From the NCBI RefSeq assembly GCF_007751035.1, contig NZ_CP036433.1, positions 4,445,001 to 4,509,000 on the forward strand: 64,000 nucleotides of DNA. Reading direction: 5' to 3'. Shown piece after piece: positions 17,995 to 26,473 of the stretch; positions within the stretch are counted from its first letter, which is position 1, and each line of letters opens with the position of its first letter. Origin of the DNA: Lignipirellula cremea. Its GTDB lineage: Bacteria > Planctomycetota > Planctomycetia > Pirellulales > Pirellulaceae. The translations under genes and the position numbers were made by a program. The notes beneath the pieces were generated by a model. The model saw only the letters and a list, made by a program, of their open reading frames with translations. It was not told the origin of the DNA and ran no database searches.

Positions 17995-18574
17995 GGTGCG
18001 CATCAAGCTGATGGAAGATTCCGATGATCGCCTTCAAGCGTTCTGCAGCATTACGTTCGATGACAGTTTCGTCGTCCGCGACCTGAAAATCATCGAAGGC
18101 GCCAACGGTCCCTTCGTTGCCATGCCCAGCCGAAAACTCACCACGCACTGCCCCAACTGCGGCGGCAAGAACCATATAAGGGCGTTATATTGCAATCAGT
18201 GCGGCAAGCGAATGCGCGAAGAACGGCCCGTCCGCGATGAAGATGGCCGGGCCAAACTGTACGCAGATATCGCACATCCGATCAATTCCGCCTGTCGCGA
18301 AATGATCCAGTCCCGCGTGATCGCCGAGTACGACCAGGAAAAAGGCCGCAGCCAGGAACCTGGTTATATCTCCCGCTACGACGACGACTACGACGACGAT
18401 CCGCTTGATTTGCCGCCCCCCGATCCGTCCTCACGAACCTCGCAGATTCAGCCGCCGCAAACGTCTTTCCAGGGGCCCCATCACCCGGCGCCCCGACCTT
18501 CGTCGCCGCCGGCTGCTGAACCTGCGCCGAAGAAAAACCCCGACGACTTTGGCGCCGGGGTTTTCGAAGGCTAA
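17981..18574 (+). CDS. spoVG: SpoVG-family protein with inserted zinc ribbon and Pro-rich tail
   Basis: 197 residues. The SpoVG fold is split: [10 protein letters not shown] through [20 protein letters not shown] (1-52) and [20 protein letters not shown] (about 94-113) match SpoVG closely. Between them, where SpoVG normally has a short loop, lies a zinc ribbon with CPNC at 57-60 and CNQC at 71-74. A disordered tail (about 120-197) has an Asp-rich stretch (YDDDYDDD) and a Pro-rich segment. SpoVG proteins bind nucleic acid and act as global regulators in Firmicutes; the extra ribbon may change specificity. GTG 17981 was preferred over ATG 17975 because the GGAGGGG site (17968-17974) is only correctly spaced for it and MEITEVR matches the family start. 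Confidence 0.85.
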   Translation: MEITEVRIKLMEDSDDRLQAFCSITFDDSFVVRDLKIIEGANGPFVAMPSRKLTTHCPNCGGKNHIRALYCNQCGKRMREERPVRDEDGRAKLYADIAHPINSACREMIQSRVIAEYDQEKGRSQEPGYISRYDDDYDDDPLDLPPPDPSSRTSQIQPPQTSFQGPHHPAPRPSSPPAAEPAPKKNPDDFGAGVFEG

Positions 18575-18628
18575 TCCCGCCCCTTCCCCTCAGTACCACC
18601 ACGCTGCTCCTGCAAAGCGGACCTCCTC

Positions 18629-19714
18629 ATGCGTATTCCTTCCTGCCTGGCGATTTATTTCCTGTTGGCTTCGCTGCTGGCCTCGGCCGCCCCGGCGGCG
18701 CCGTTCATTCCCGATCGGAACGCCCAGTGCGCGGCCTTGTCGCCCGACGGCAAACTGGCGGCGACGGGCAAGTCCGGCCTGTCAAACAGCGGCGATCCCC
18801 CGCGACCGCACTCCAATTATCGGAAGTGCGGCCTCATTCAGATCTGGGACCTGGAAACGGGCAAGCAGCTGCATCGGCTGGAAACGTTTGGCGATCTTAC
18901 CCGGCTGGCATTTTCACACGATAGCTCCCAGCTGATTGCCTCGCGGATTTTTTCCTCGCAGTCGGGCGTGCCGCTGAATGAAGTTCGCGTGTGGGATGTG
19001 GCCACCGGCAAAGTCGCGCACGAGTACGCCGGCTGCCACCATTTTGCCCCGCTCCCCGACGGCGGACTGGCCGTGCTCAGTCGCACCAGGTGCGTCCTGT
19101 TTAATGCGCAGGGAGAGCGCGAAGGGCAGATCGACGGTCTGCGTAAAGCACTGTCGGTTTCTGCTTCCGCCTCGGGCAAGCAGCTGGCTGGCGTCCTCCC
19201 GACCGATAACGGCTTTATCGTTCGCCTTTGCGACGTAGAAAGCGGCAAAACGCTGGCCGAGTCTCCCGCCTTGCCGGATCCGTTTTACACGGCCGTGTTT
19301 TCCCCTTCCGGCGAAACGCTGGCCACGGGGCACGACGGAAATGTCCTGCTATGGGACGCCGCCAATTCGGGCGACGGCCCGCTGGCCCTGAAAGGCCGGT
19401 TGCGATCCAACGGCAAGGGACTGGAGCACCCCTTCTTCTCTCCCAGTGGACGCATCCTGGGGATTGGTAACCAGGTGAACGGCGATTGCGTGTTCTATGA
19501 CCTGGACGCCGGCCGCGAGATCCATCGCTATACCTTCCAGCGGGGCGAACTCGAGACACACTACGCCCGTACGGCTGAAGACACGGTCCGACCAGAAATG
19601 GACCCGGACCGCTTTATGTTTTCCCCGGACGGAGACGCCTTCATCGCCGGCTGTTACGGTGGGATCGTCCGGCAGTTGTCGGACGGACGCGAGCTGCAGC
19701 GTTTCCACGATTAG
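18629..19714 (+). CDS. Secreted WD40 repeat protein
   Basis: 361 residues. The signal peptide MRIPSCLAIYFLLASLLASA is followed by cleavage near APAAP. The rest carries WD40 blades, for example CAALSPDGKLAATGKSG, IQIWDLETGKQLHRLETFGD, VWDVATGKVAHEYAG and AVFSPSGETLATGHDGNVLL. It probably forms one periplasmic beta-propeller used for binding. It has no catalytic motif. It starts 54 bases after the SpoVG gene in the same direction, so it could be in the same transcript, but the functional link is unclear. Confidence 0.8.
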   Translation: MRIPSCLAIYFLLASLLASAAPAAPFIPDRNAQCAALSPDGKLAATGKSGLSNSGDPPRPHSNYRKCGLIQIWDLETGKQLHRLETFGDLTRLAFSHDSSQLIASRIFSSQSGVPLNEVRVWDVATGKVAHEYAGCHHFAPLPDGGLAVLSRTRCVLFNAQGEREGQIDGLRKALSVSASASGKQLAGVLPTDNGFIVRLCDVESGKTLAESPALPDPFYTAVFSPSGETLATGHDGNVLLWDAANSGDGPLALKGRLRSNGKGLEHPFFSPSGRILGIGNQVNGDCVFYDLDAGREIHRYTFQRGELETHYARTAEDTVRPEMDPDRFMFSPDGDAFIAGCYGGIVRQLSDGRELQRFHD

Positions 19715-19851
19715 CGATGGGTCGCGTCTTGTTTCCTGGGGAGAGAACCTGGCCGCAAGTCCCTTTCCTGTATCGGCGCCATCGGTGATGCCGGAAAGAC
19801 GTGTGGCTGAGTTTACCAGGTTGGTTCACGCCGTCTTTTAGAATTGTCGAT

Positions 19852-20328
19852 ATGGCCGATTCTGCATCCCCGCCAGCTCGTCGCGAATTGCACTTCGCCA
19901 ACCTGGAGGCGATGCTGGCCGAGGCAAAGCGGCTGGCTTCAGCTCCGCGTGTTGTCGCCGCCGGGAACTGGTCGCTGGGGCAGATTCTGCACCATTTGGC
20001 GGCGGGATTCACCGGTTCGCTGGATGGATTGTCCTGGAAACCCAAGTGGTACCAGCGGCTGATCGGTCCGCTGGTGAAATCGCGGGTGCTGAGACGGATG
20101 CCGTCCGGATTTAAACTGCCTGTCGACGCCAGCCAGACTCTCGTTCCCCGGAAGCCGGTCTCCCCTGTCCAGGGGCTGGCCGAGCTGCAGGCGGCCGTTG
20201 CGCGGTTCCAGGTTGAAGAGAAAATACCCCGGCATCCGCTGTTTGGCGCCATGACGGATCGCCAGTGGACGACGCTGCACCTGCGTCATGCCGAACTGCA
20301 CCTGGGCTTCATCACTCTTGCGGATTAA
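19852..20328 (+). CDS. DUF1569 protein (DinB-like)
   Basis: 158 residues. The pattern NWSLGQILHHLAAGFTGSLD with a second His-bearing block LRHAELHLGFI at the C-terminus is that of DUF1569, a helical-bundle family related to the DinB/YfiT metal-binding fold. The conserved histidines probably bind a divalent metal; substrate and partner are not known. ATG 19852 (MADSASPPARREL) gives a soluble protein; the open frame starts 51 bases earlier. It converges on the M50-HlyD gene with a 21-base gap. Confidence 0.75.
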   Translation: MADSASPPARRELHFANLEAMLAEAKRLASAPRVVAAGNWSLGQILHHLAAGFTGSLDGLSWKPKWYQRLIGPLVKSRVLRRMPSGFKLPVDASQTLVPRKPVSPVQGLAELQAAVARFQVEEKIPRHPLFGAMTDRQWTTLHLRHAELHLGFITLAD

Positions 20329-20349
20329 GGACAGGCAACGCCGAGGCGG

Positions 20350-22584
20350 TTACATCTCAAAGGCGAACGTCTGGCACAGGTACCGCCATAACCCTTCGCC
20401 GATCGTCCGCTGGCCGACATGGATCCTGGCGCGGCCGGTCGCCCCGACAAACAGTTCGCCACGCGGATCTTCCAGCGGAACGGCTGCTTCGTAGGTGGGG
20501 CTGGCAGGGGTTTCGTAACCGCCGGGCGCGGTGGTGACGGCCAGGGGGCCGCCGCCGCGGACCGAAAGATTACGCGGCGCCAGCTTCATTTTTTCGTTGG
20601 CGATGCGGGCGATGTGCGTGCCATAAACCCGATGCGGCAGGTGCGAAACGAAAATTTCCGCCTTCTGGTCGAGACCGACAAACTCCATCTCGGATTGATC
20701 GATGGCCAGGACCGCCTCCAGTCGGGTCGGATCGCCAATGCGACAGACCAGTGTGCTTTCCGTCAGCGTGGCGCCCACGTTGTTGGTGTCCAGCGGCTGG
20801 CCCGACCATTGCGGCAACAGGCCTTCTTCACGCGAGGTGTTCTTCCGCGGAGGCGGCGGGATGATGACGCCGGACTGCGGCGCCCTGATGACGAGCCGTT
20901 CCTGGTTGCGACGATGCCGGGTCAGCTGCTCTTCCAGCGAAGAGATCTCCTTCTCCACGGCGGCGATCTCATCGGCCGCCCGCGGGTCATGAAAGGCGCT
21001 GCGGGCCAGGCTGTCGCGACGGGCCGCCAGTTCCCGCAATTGCCCTTCGATCTGTTCTACCGCCAGCTGCACATCAACATCGTGCAGGGTCAACAGGACT
21101 TCGCCCTGTGCGACCTGCTTTCCCGATTTGGCGTAAACGTCCTGGATCTCACCGGCCGCATCGATATACACATACGCCGCGTCGCGCGGGGCGATCGTAA
21201 ACGAACAACGCACGTAATGGGGCAGCGGAATGATCAGCACGCCGGCAATCGCCGCGGCGATGACCGCCAGACTCACAGCGGCACGAAGTTTGTTCACTTG
21301 TCGCATCCTTCCCGGCGCTAGTAGAAACTTCAACATCCCCCACAAGGGAGCCACAACCAGGGCGTAGATCGACATGAGGGCGATCAGCCCGCCGATCGCC
21401 TTGAGCCCGTACGGTTCGAACACGCGATAGACGACCCACATGATCGAGATCGCCACGACCCAGCGATACACGCCCGAGGCGATCGCGTATGCGGCGAATG
21501 CCCAGAGCTTTTTCCGCGGCAGGAAAGGATCTTCCGGCGAGTCCAGACCCAGCATCCAGGAGGACGCAGTCCGCGACAAAATGGTGCTGGCTTTCTGTCG
21601 CAGATTGGGGATCTCTAACAGGTCGGCCAGAATGTAATAGCCGTCGTAACGCAGCAACGGGTTGGCGTTGAACAGGAGCGTGCTGACCGAGCAGACGAAC
21701 ACCACGTTCAAACACAGGTAGTTAAACATCCCCTCTTTCGAAAACCACCAGAGCCAGAGTGCGATCGAAGCCAGAATAAATTCCACGTACATGCCGGCGG
21801 CCCCGATCGCCGCCCGACGCCATTTGCTGGGCAGCATCCAGCTGTCGGACACATTACAATACAGGCACGGCGTAAAAATCAGCAGCATCAGCCCCATTTC
21901 ATGGCACTCGCCGCCAAACCGCTTGCAGGCAAGGCCATGGCCCAGCTCGTGCAGGACCTTTGTCACCGCCAGCGTCGCCGCCAGATAGATCCAGTTCTCG
22001 TAGGCAAAAAACTGCTGGAATGTCGGCAGTTTCCGGGCGAACGTTTCAAACTCCACCGCCGCCAGGCACAACGCAGAGAGTCCGATCAACGCAAAGAAGC
22101 AGAACGCGCGGGTAGAGAAGATCCAGCCGAACAGCTCCGACATGCGGGCCAGCAGCCGGTCCGGGTCAAACCCCTGGAAGCGGATCGCCAGTACGTTGGA
22201 AAGGCGGTTGTTCCGTTCCTTGCGAGCGTTTTCCGCTTTGCGGCGTTGCAGCTGCACGCCCTGGTCCGGGGCGTGCGATACGATCAGCGAACTGCGATAG
22301 AGCATGCCCAGGAACTGGTGCAGCTCGGGCGTGCTGATTGTTTCCGGGGAGAATTTCTGGTGGAATCTTTCGGAGATTTCGTCTGCGCTCGTTTTGCCGT
22401 CGAGCATCTGCAGCAGGGCGTACTCTTCTTCCTCAAAACGGAAGTAGTTCAGGGCCAGCGGATCCTTGATCAGCCAGTAACGACGACCCTGGTAGCGGGC
22501 TTCGCGCACTTCGAGATCGTGCCGCATGGCAAGCGGCAGGGGCCGGCTGGAGCTGGCGATCAGGCTTTGTTGAAGTGCAGACAC
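20350..22584 (-). CDS. PqqD-like + M50 protease-like + HlyD (biotinyl-lipoyl) fusion membrane protein
   Basis: 744 residues. Residues about 20-103 resemble the PqqD peptide-chaperone fold (LNYFRFEEEEYALLQMLDG, then TSADEISERF). The membrane part (about 155-450) has the M50 zinc motif HELGH at 212-216 and NPLLRYDGYY at 308-317, which supplies the third ligand. The C-terminal third (about 450-744) is an HlyD-type adaptor with a coiled coil (VEQIEGQLRELAARRDSLAR) and a lipoyl-like domain ending in a beta barrel (GATGRARIHVG). All active-site residues are intact. This architecture is found in Planctomycetes and related groups without known substrate. Last gene of a three-gene minus-strand locus, 70 bases after the HlyD gene. 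Confidence 0.8.
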   Translation of the reverse strand: MSALQQSLIASSSRPLPLAMRHDLEVREARYQGRRYWLIKDPLALNYFRFEEEEYALLQMLDGKTSADEISERFHQKFSPETISTPELHQFLGMLYRSSLIVSHAPDQGVQLQRRKAENARKERNNRLSNVLAIRFQGFDPDRLLARMSELFGWIFSTRAFCFFALIGLSALCLAAVEFETFARKLPTFQQFFAYENWIYLAATLAVTKVLHELGHGLACKRFGGECHEMGLMLLIFTPCLYCNVSDSWMLPSKWRRAAIGAAGMYVEFILASIALWLWWFSKEGMFNYLCLNVVFVCSVSTLLFNANPLLRYDGYYILADLLEIPNLRQKASTILSRTASSWMLGLDSPEDPFLPRKKLWAFAAYAIASGVYRWVVAISIMWVVYRVFEPYGLKAIGGLIALMSIYALVVAPLWGMLKFLLAPGRMRQVNKLRAAVSLAVIAAAIAGVLIIPLPHYVRCSFTIAPRDAAYVYIDAAGEIQDVYAKSGKQVAQGEVLLTLHDVDVQLAVEQIEGQLRELAARRDSLARSAFHDPRAADEIAAVEKEISSLEEQLTRHRRNQERLVIRAPQSGVIIPPPPRKNTSREEGLLPQWSGQPLDTNNVGATLTESTLVCRIGDPTRLEAVLAIDQSEMEFVGLDQKAEIFVSHLPHRVYGTHIARIANEKMKLAPRNLSVRGGGPLAVTTAPGGYETPASPTYEAAVPLEDPRGELFVGATGRARIHVGQRTIGEGLWRYLCQTFAFEM

Positions 22585-22654
22585 GTTGCCGCCGTTGCGG
22601 AAAGAAAAGAGGCTCGCCCCACGTCGTCCGATAGGCCGAAAGGGGCCTTGCCGT

Positions 22655-23545
22655 TTAACGCAAGTCGATCGACATGGAAGCCTCGACGCCCGGCCGCAGC
22701 AGGTAGTGCTGTTTTTCGACGCGGTTCTCGACCAGCGCCCTGACGCGGTATTTGTTTCCTGCCTGGACGACCGGATTCACGTAGGCGACCACCCCGGAAA
22801 ATGTTTCCACGCGGCCGCGTTCCAGTTGCACCTGGATGGTCACTTTGCGGCCGGCGATTTCGGCCGGGCTGAATTCGTTGGCGTTGAGAAACCCTTCCAC
22901 CCGGAGACGATCGAGCCGGGCCAGCGTCAGCACGGGATCGCCGGCGTTGACCCATTCGCCCTTGCGACGGTGGACGACCAGCACCTGTCCCTGGAAGGGG
23001 GCCAGAATCTGGCGGCGTTCGATGCTGGCCTCGGCGCTTTTCACCACAGCCTGCTGCACTTGCGCCGTCATCTGGGCGACTTTCTGATCGAGTCGACTGC
23101 GGTCGATCTGCAGGTCGGCTCGATGCCGGGCCAATTTCAGGCGGCGGAGTTCTGTTTCGGTCACCACGCCGGAACGCTTCCGGTTGACTTCGAGGGCTTG
23201 TTCGACCTCGGCGTCGGCCACTTCGAGCGACGCCACGGCGAAGCGGACTTCGATGTCGTCGTTCGCGCGGGTGATGGCGGCGTCGCGTTCCAGTTCGGCC
23301 GCCTGTTTGTCGAGACGCGACTGGTTGTCATCGATCTGCGCCAGTAAGGCGCCGGCCTGTACGTACTGTCCATCCTGAGCGCCCAGTTCCGCCAGCGGGC
23401 CGGATTCCAGGGCGGGTGCGTCGATTTGTTCGTCGATCGAGACCAGGCAGTGCGGGATCTCTGCGACCGAAACGGCCGGACGTTCAGCGTTGAACGGACC
23501 GCCGATCGCGACCGCCGCCAGCAACGTGATAGATGCGAGATTCAT
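22655..23545 (-). CDS. Periplasmic HlyD/RND-type membrane-fusion adaptor
   Basis: 296 residues. A signal peptide starts at ATG 23545 (MNLASITLLAAVAIGG), preceded by AAGGGGAAA; the frame is open 23 codons further upstream. The mature protein has a lipoyl half-motif (LGAQDGQYVQAGALLAQIDD), a helical hairpin of about 110 residues (DKQAAELERDAAITRAN to VQQAVVKSAEASIERR), a second lipoyl half (ILAPFQGQVLVVHRRKGEWV) and a beta-barrel domain. Adaptors of this kind bridge an inner-membrane pump and the outer membrane, but no pump (RND, MFS or ABC) or TolC gene is next to it. It is flanked by two other HlyD-containing genes. Confidence 0.8.
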   Translation of the reverse strand: MNLASITLLAAVAIGGPFNAERPAVSVAEIPHCLVSIDEQIDAPALESGPLAELGAQDGQYVQAGALLAQIDDNQSRLDKQAAELERDAAITRANDDIEVRFAVASLEVADAEVEQALEVNRKRSGVVTETELRRLKLARHRADLQIDRSRLDQKVAQMTAQVQQAVVKSAEASIERRQILAPFQGQVLVVHRRKGEWVNAGDPVLTLARLDRLRVEGFLNANEFSPAEIAGRKVTIQVQLERGRVETFSGVVAYVNPVVQAGNKYRVRALVENRVEKQHYLLRPGVEASMSIDLR

Positions 23546-23641
23546 TGCGTTTCCCCTTTGGGAAGTTCGGTCGGGCAAACGGGGCTGGCCAGCAGTTTGT
23601 GCGTTCCGTCGCAACGCGAAGAACGATAATCATGCCGGCGA

Positions 23642-25789
23642 TTAAAACCAGAACAGCACGCGGGACTGGACCGTTTCAATAAAGTCGTGGAACAGTACAT
23701 ACCCCAGCGGTCGCTGTCCACAGTGAACCTTGGCGGTAACCTTGGCGCCGTCGCGCAGTTGCGGCAGCTGCTGGGCGTCGATCGCAACGCGGATCAGGAC
23801 CGTGTTACCGTCGTCCCCGTGGACCTCGGCGGCTCCGTCGATTGCGGTGATTTGTCCCTCGAATTTTTCACCCGGATGCGTCGCCAGGACAAAGTCGACC
23901 GGCAGCGTTTCGCCCGCTTTCTGGGCGTTGCGATACGCAAGCTGGATGTGCCCCAGGCGTTTCTCCGGCGCGTGCAGTTCCAGCTCCCAGCTGCTTTCCG
24001 GGTCGACGATCGTCATCAGGCTTTGGCCGCGCTGCACGGGCCGATGCAGCAGGTTCTCGCGCACCCTCCAGGTGACGACCTGTCCGCGGGCCGGGCTGCG
24101 GACCACCAGGTGCTGCTGCTTTTCACGATAGAGCACCAGCTGGCGTTCAATGTTTTCGGCCGTTTTCTGGAACTGGGCCAGTTCGCCTTCGAGGCGGCTT
24201 TGTTCAGCCGGGGAGAGCAGGCGTCCTTCCAGCAGGGCTCGCTGGGCCGTGTCGATCTGTTCGTTGAGAGTGCGGCGGCGACCGAGCAGGCGGGTGACTT
24301 CGACCTCAAGCTCGGGGTTTCGCATCCGGGCGACGACACTATTGGCGTCGACCCAGTCTCCTTCGTCGACGGCGACATCGATCAGTTTGCCGTCGATGCC
24401 GGCAAACACCTCGCGTCGTGTCTGCGGTCGCAGGGCTCCGGTGGAGGACAGGGAAAACTCGTAAGGCGCCAGGAACAACCCGCCCACAACGGTCGCCACA
24501 AGACCCGCGACCAGCAGACAGGCGAGCAGTTTGCGGCCGCGCAGTGCGCTGGTGGCCTTGCCAAGTTTGCGCCAGACCGGTAGCAGGAACAACGTGCTAT
24601 GGTCGAAAGCGTTCGTCAGCGCCGCGGCGCCATGTTCGGCGACGACTTCGATCCTTCGCGTCGGCGATTCGACAGGCTGGCTAGCGGCCGGGGCTTCGGC
24701 GTCGGTTTCTTTGTCGACGAACTGCTCGACAATGAGGGCTCCCATCAGCTCGGGCGTTTCCCGAGCGGTCGTTTGCTCCTCGGTTTGTGGGCGATACAGC
24801 GGCAGCACGGCCAGCATGCGCGTGTGCGACTTGTCGAGATAGCGGTCGAGGTCCTGTTCAATCTGGGGCGGCAAGTCAGACGAATCGCCCCGATACCAGA
24901 GCGGCTGCCCCGTTTTGACAGCGGTCGACGCCAGGCGGCTGAGCAGCTTGATCTCGTCGGCCCGGCGATCGAAAGAATCGAGTCCGCTGACCGCTTCGAT
25001 CCGACATTTGGAGCCTCGCGGCAGGGCAACGCTGACGCGGTCGCAACCGATGAGACGTCGTCCCTCGTTGGCGATCGTGAAGATCGTTTCCTGCAGGTCC
25101 AGGCAAGCGTAAACGCGGCGCACGAAGTCGTCGAGCTGTTCCCACAGGTTCTGACGATCGTCAAAGTTCTTTAGCTGACGGTTCTTCAGGAAGTCGGCCG
25201 CCAGATCGCACATCTGCAGCAGGAACCGCAGGTAGCCGCGATGGGTGGCCGGTCCGCCGCCGGGCCGCTGAAAAATCTCGACCATCGCTTCGCACTGGCC
25301 GTTGATTTTGATCCCGCCCACGACCAGCAAAAAGTCGGTCGGATTGCCGGCTTCCTGGGGGCCGCCGCCGCTTTGGGGCGCCGAGAGCGTGGCTTCGCCG
25401 CTGGCCAGCACCCGTTTGAGCAACAGGGCATGCCGCAGCTGTTTTTCCGGATCGTCGGGGAGACCCGTCTTGTTGAGATTGATCTGAAAGGCCAGGTCGA
25501 GCCCGCCCTGGGGCGTGCGCACCCAGACGGCTCCACCGGCGGAAGCGAGGGCTGACACGACGCGGTTCAGAAAGCCGTCGTAGAACTCTTCGGCGGTACA
25601 GTCGGACTGGGAGAGCTGCGTTACTTCGTGAACGAGCTTCCTAATTTGTTGCCGGGTCTCTTGAATGAGCTGGGGATCAATGTCGGCGTGGTTCCGCTTC
25701 TGCTCGCCCATGCGGGGCGGCAGGCGATCGCCTTCGTCCAGTCCCTGCGAAGCAACGGCAGTCGACGCCGGGTCGTCATTGAAAGTCAT
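23642..25789 (-). CDS. Tandem GAF domains fused to a membrane-anchored HlyD adaptor
   Basis: 715 residues. Two cytoplasmic GAF-like domains can be seen, about 65-205 (FLNRVVSALASAGGAVWVRT) and about 222-395 (ACLDLQETIFTIANEGRRLI then GCDRVSVALPRG). One membrane helix follows at 421-441 (LLACLLVAGLVATVVGGLFL). The periplasmic part has a lipoyl half-domain around GKLIDVAVDEGDWVDANSVV, a coiled-coil hairpin (about 495-555), the second lipoyl half SPARGQVVTWRV, and a barrel. A signal-sensing GAF module directly joined to an export adaptor suggests ligand-controlled assembly. It is the first gene of the locus and probably sets its expression or assembly. Confidence 0.8.
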   Translation of the reverse strand: MTFNDDPASTAVASQGLDEGDRLPPRMGEQKRNHADIDPQLIQETRQQIRKLVHEVTQLSQSDCTAEEFYDGFLNRVVSALASAGGAVWVRTPQGGLDLAFQINLNKTGLPDDPEKQLRHALLLKRVLASGEATLSAPQSGGGPQEAGNPTDFLLVVGGIKINGQCEAMVEIFQRPGGGPATHRGYLRFLLQMCDLAADFLKNRQLKNFDDRQNLWEQLDDFVRRVYACLDLQETIFTIANEGRRLIGCDRVSVALPRGSKCRIEAVSGLDSFDRRADEIKLLSRLASTAVKTGQPLWYRGDSSDLPPQIEQDLDRYLDKSHTRMLAVLPLYRPQTEEQTTARETPELMGALIVEQFVDKETDAEAPAASQPVESPTRRIEVVAEHGAAALTNAFDHSTLFLLPVWRKLGKATSALRGRKLLACLLVAGLVATVVGGLFLAPYEFSLSSTGALRPQTRREVFAGIDGKLIDVAVDEGDWVDANSVVARMRNPELEVEVTRLLGRRRTLNEQIDTAQRALLEGRLLSPAEQSRLEGELAQFQKTAENIERQLVLYREKQQHLVVRSPARGQVVTWRVRENLLHRPVQRGQSLMTIVDPESSWELELHAPEKRLGHIQLAYRNAQKAGETLPVDFVLATHPGEKFEGQITAIDGAAEVHGDDGNTVLIRVAIDAQQLPQLRDGAKVTAKVHCGQRPLGYVLFHDFIETVQSRVLFWF

Positions 25790-26473
25790 ACTTGTCTCCG
25801 TTGCTCATCGCGTTGCCCGGCAAGAGCGGGACTCCTCTATCACCATCGACGCCGCAGCGACCGACACTTTCGTTAAAATCGTTAAATTCCTCCCGGCTTA
25901 TCCAGTGCGTTCTAAACCCCCCAGTGATACCGTCACGCCGGCAGTTCGACCGTGGATGCTGGACCCGGGGGTGGCTGGCCACGCCGGGGACGCCTTGTAC
26001 TCGAAGGAACCGTGTGGCGTAAAGAGAAATGCAAAGAGTCGCTGGCGGTTGTCAGAGCGCAAGGAAGGCGGCAGGCGGACCTGCGAGAAGAACCGGCAGA
26101 AGAGTCGTCAAGATGTGGACGAGAGCGGCCGAGTCGCGAAGGAGAGACCAGCAGGCGACCCGTGGGAGCTATCGCCTGAACATCTGCCTGTGAGAAAGCA
26201 TCCGGCCAGCGCCGGGACGCAAAACAAAAGCGAGCATGGCTTCGCCCACGACGCCATGCTCGCTTGATAATCGGAGCCCCTGCTCTCTTGCTGGACCGTT
26301 TCGCCCGACGAACGCCGGCACCCATCGCGATCTGTCCAGTAGCAGCGGTCGCCCCCCTACCAAAGCGGCGACAACCCCCGACAAGAGAAGTTATCGACCG
26401 ACCCAGGCGGAAAAATGAGAATAAACGGCAGAACCGTTAAATTTTACACGATCCCATTAAAACGAAGGGTCCG
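25790..26473. other. Intergenic region upstream of the GAF-HlyD locus
   Basis: About 680 bases. Several overlapping frames exist on both strands, but none has a ribosome-binding site or family resemblance, and they look like random GC-rich frames. The region holds the leftward terminator of the PEGA gene (26219-26264) and presumably the leftward promoter of the GAF-HlyD gene. Confidence 0.5.
26219..26264 (-). terminator. Intrinsic terminator of the PEGA gene
   Basis: AGCGAGCATGGC (26229-26240) and GCCATGCTCGCT (26253-26264) are perfect 12-bp inverted arms with a 12-base loop. Reading left, the stem is followed by TTTGTTTT (26228-26221), so it works for transcripts coming from the PEGA gene. 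Confidence 0.75.

Noticed and set aside
20350-25789. Type I secretion or RND efflux operon
   Set aside because: Adaptor domains are present, but no ABC or RND pump gene and no TolC homologue is adjacent, so the label is not supported.
25665-26267. 200-codon rightward open frame
   Set aside because: It overlaps the GAF-HlyD start region and a terminator, and has no ribosome-binding site or homology.
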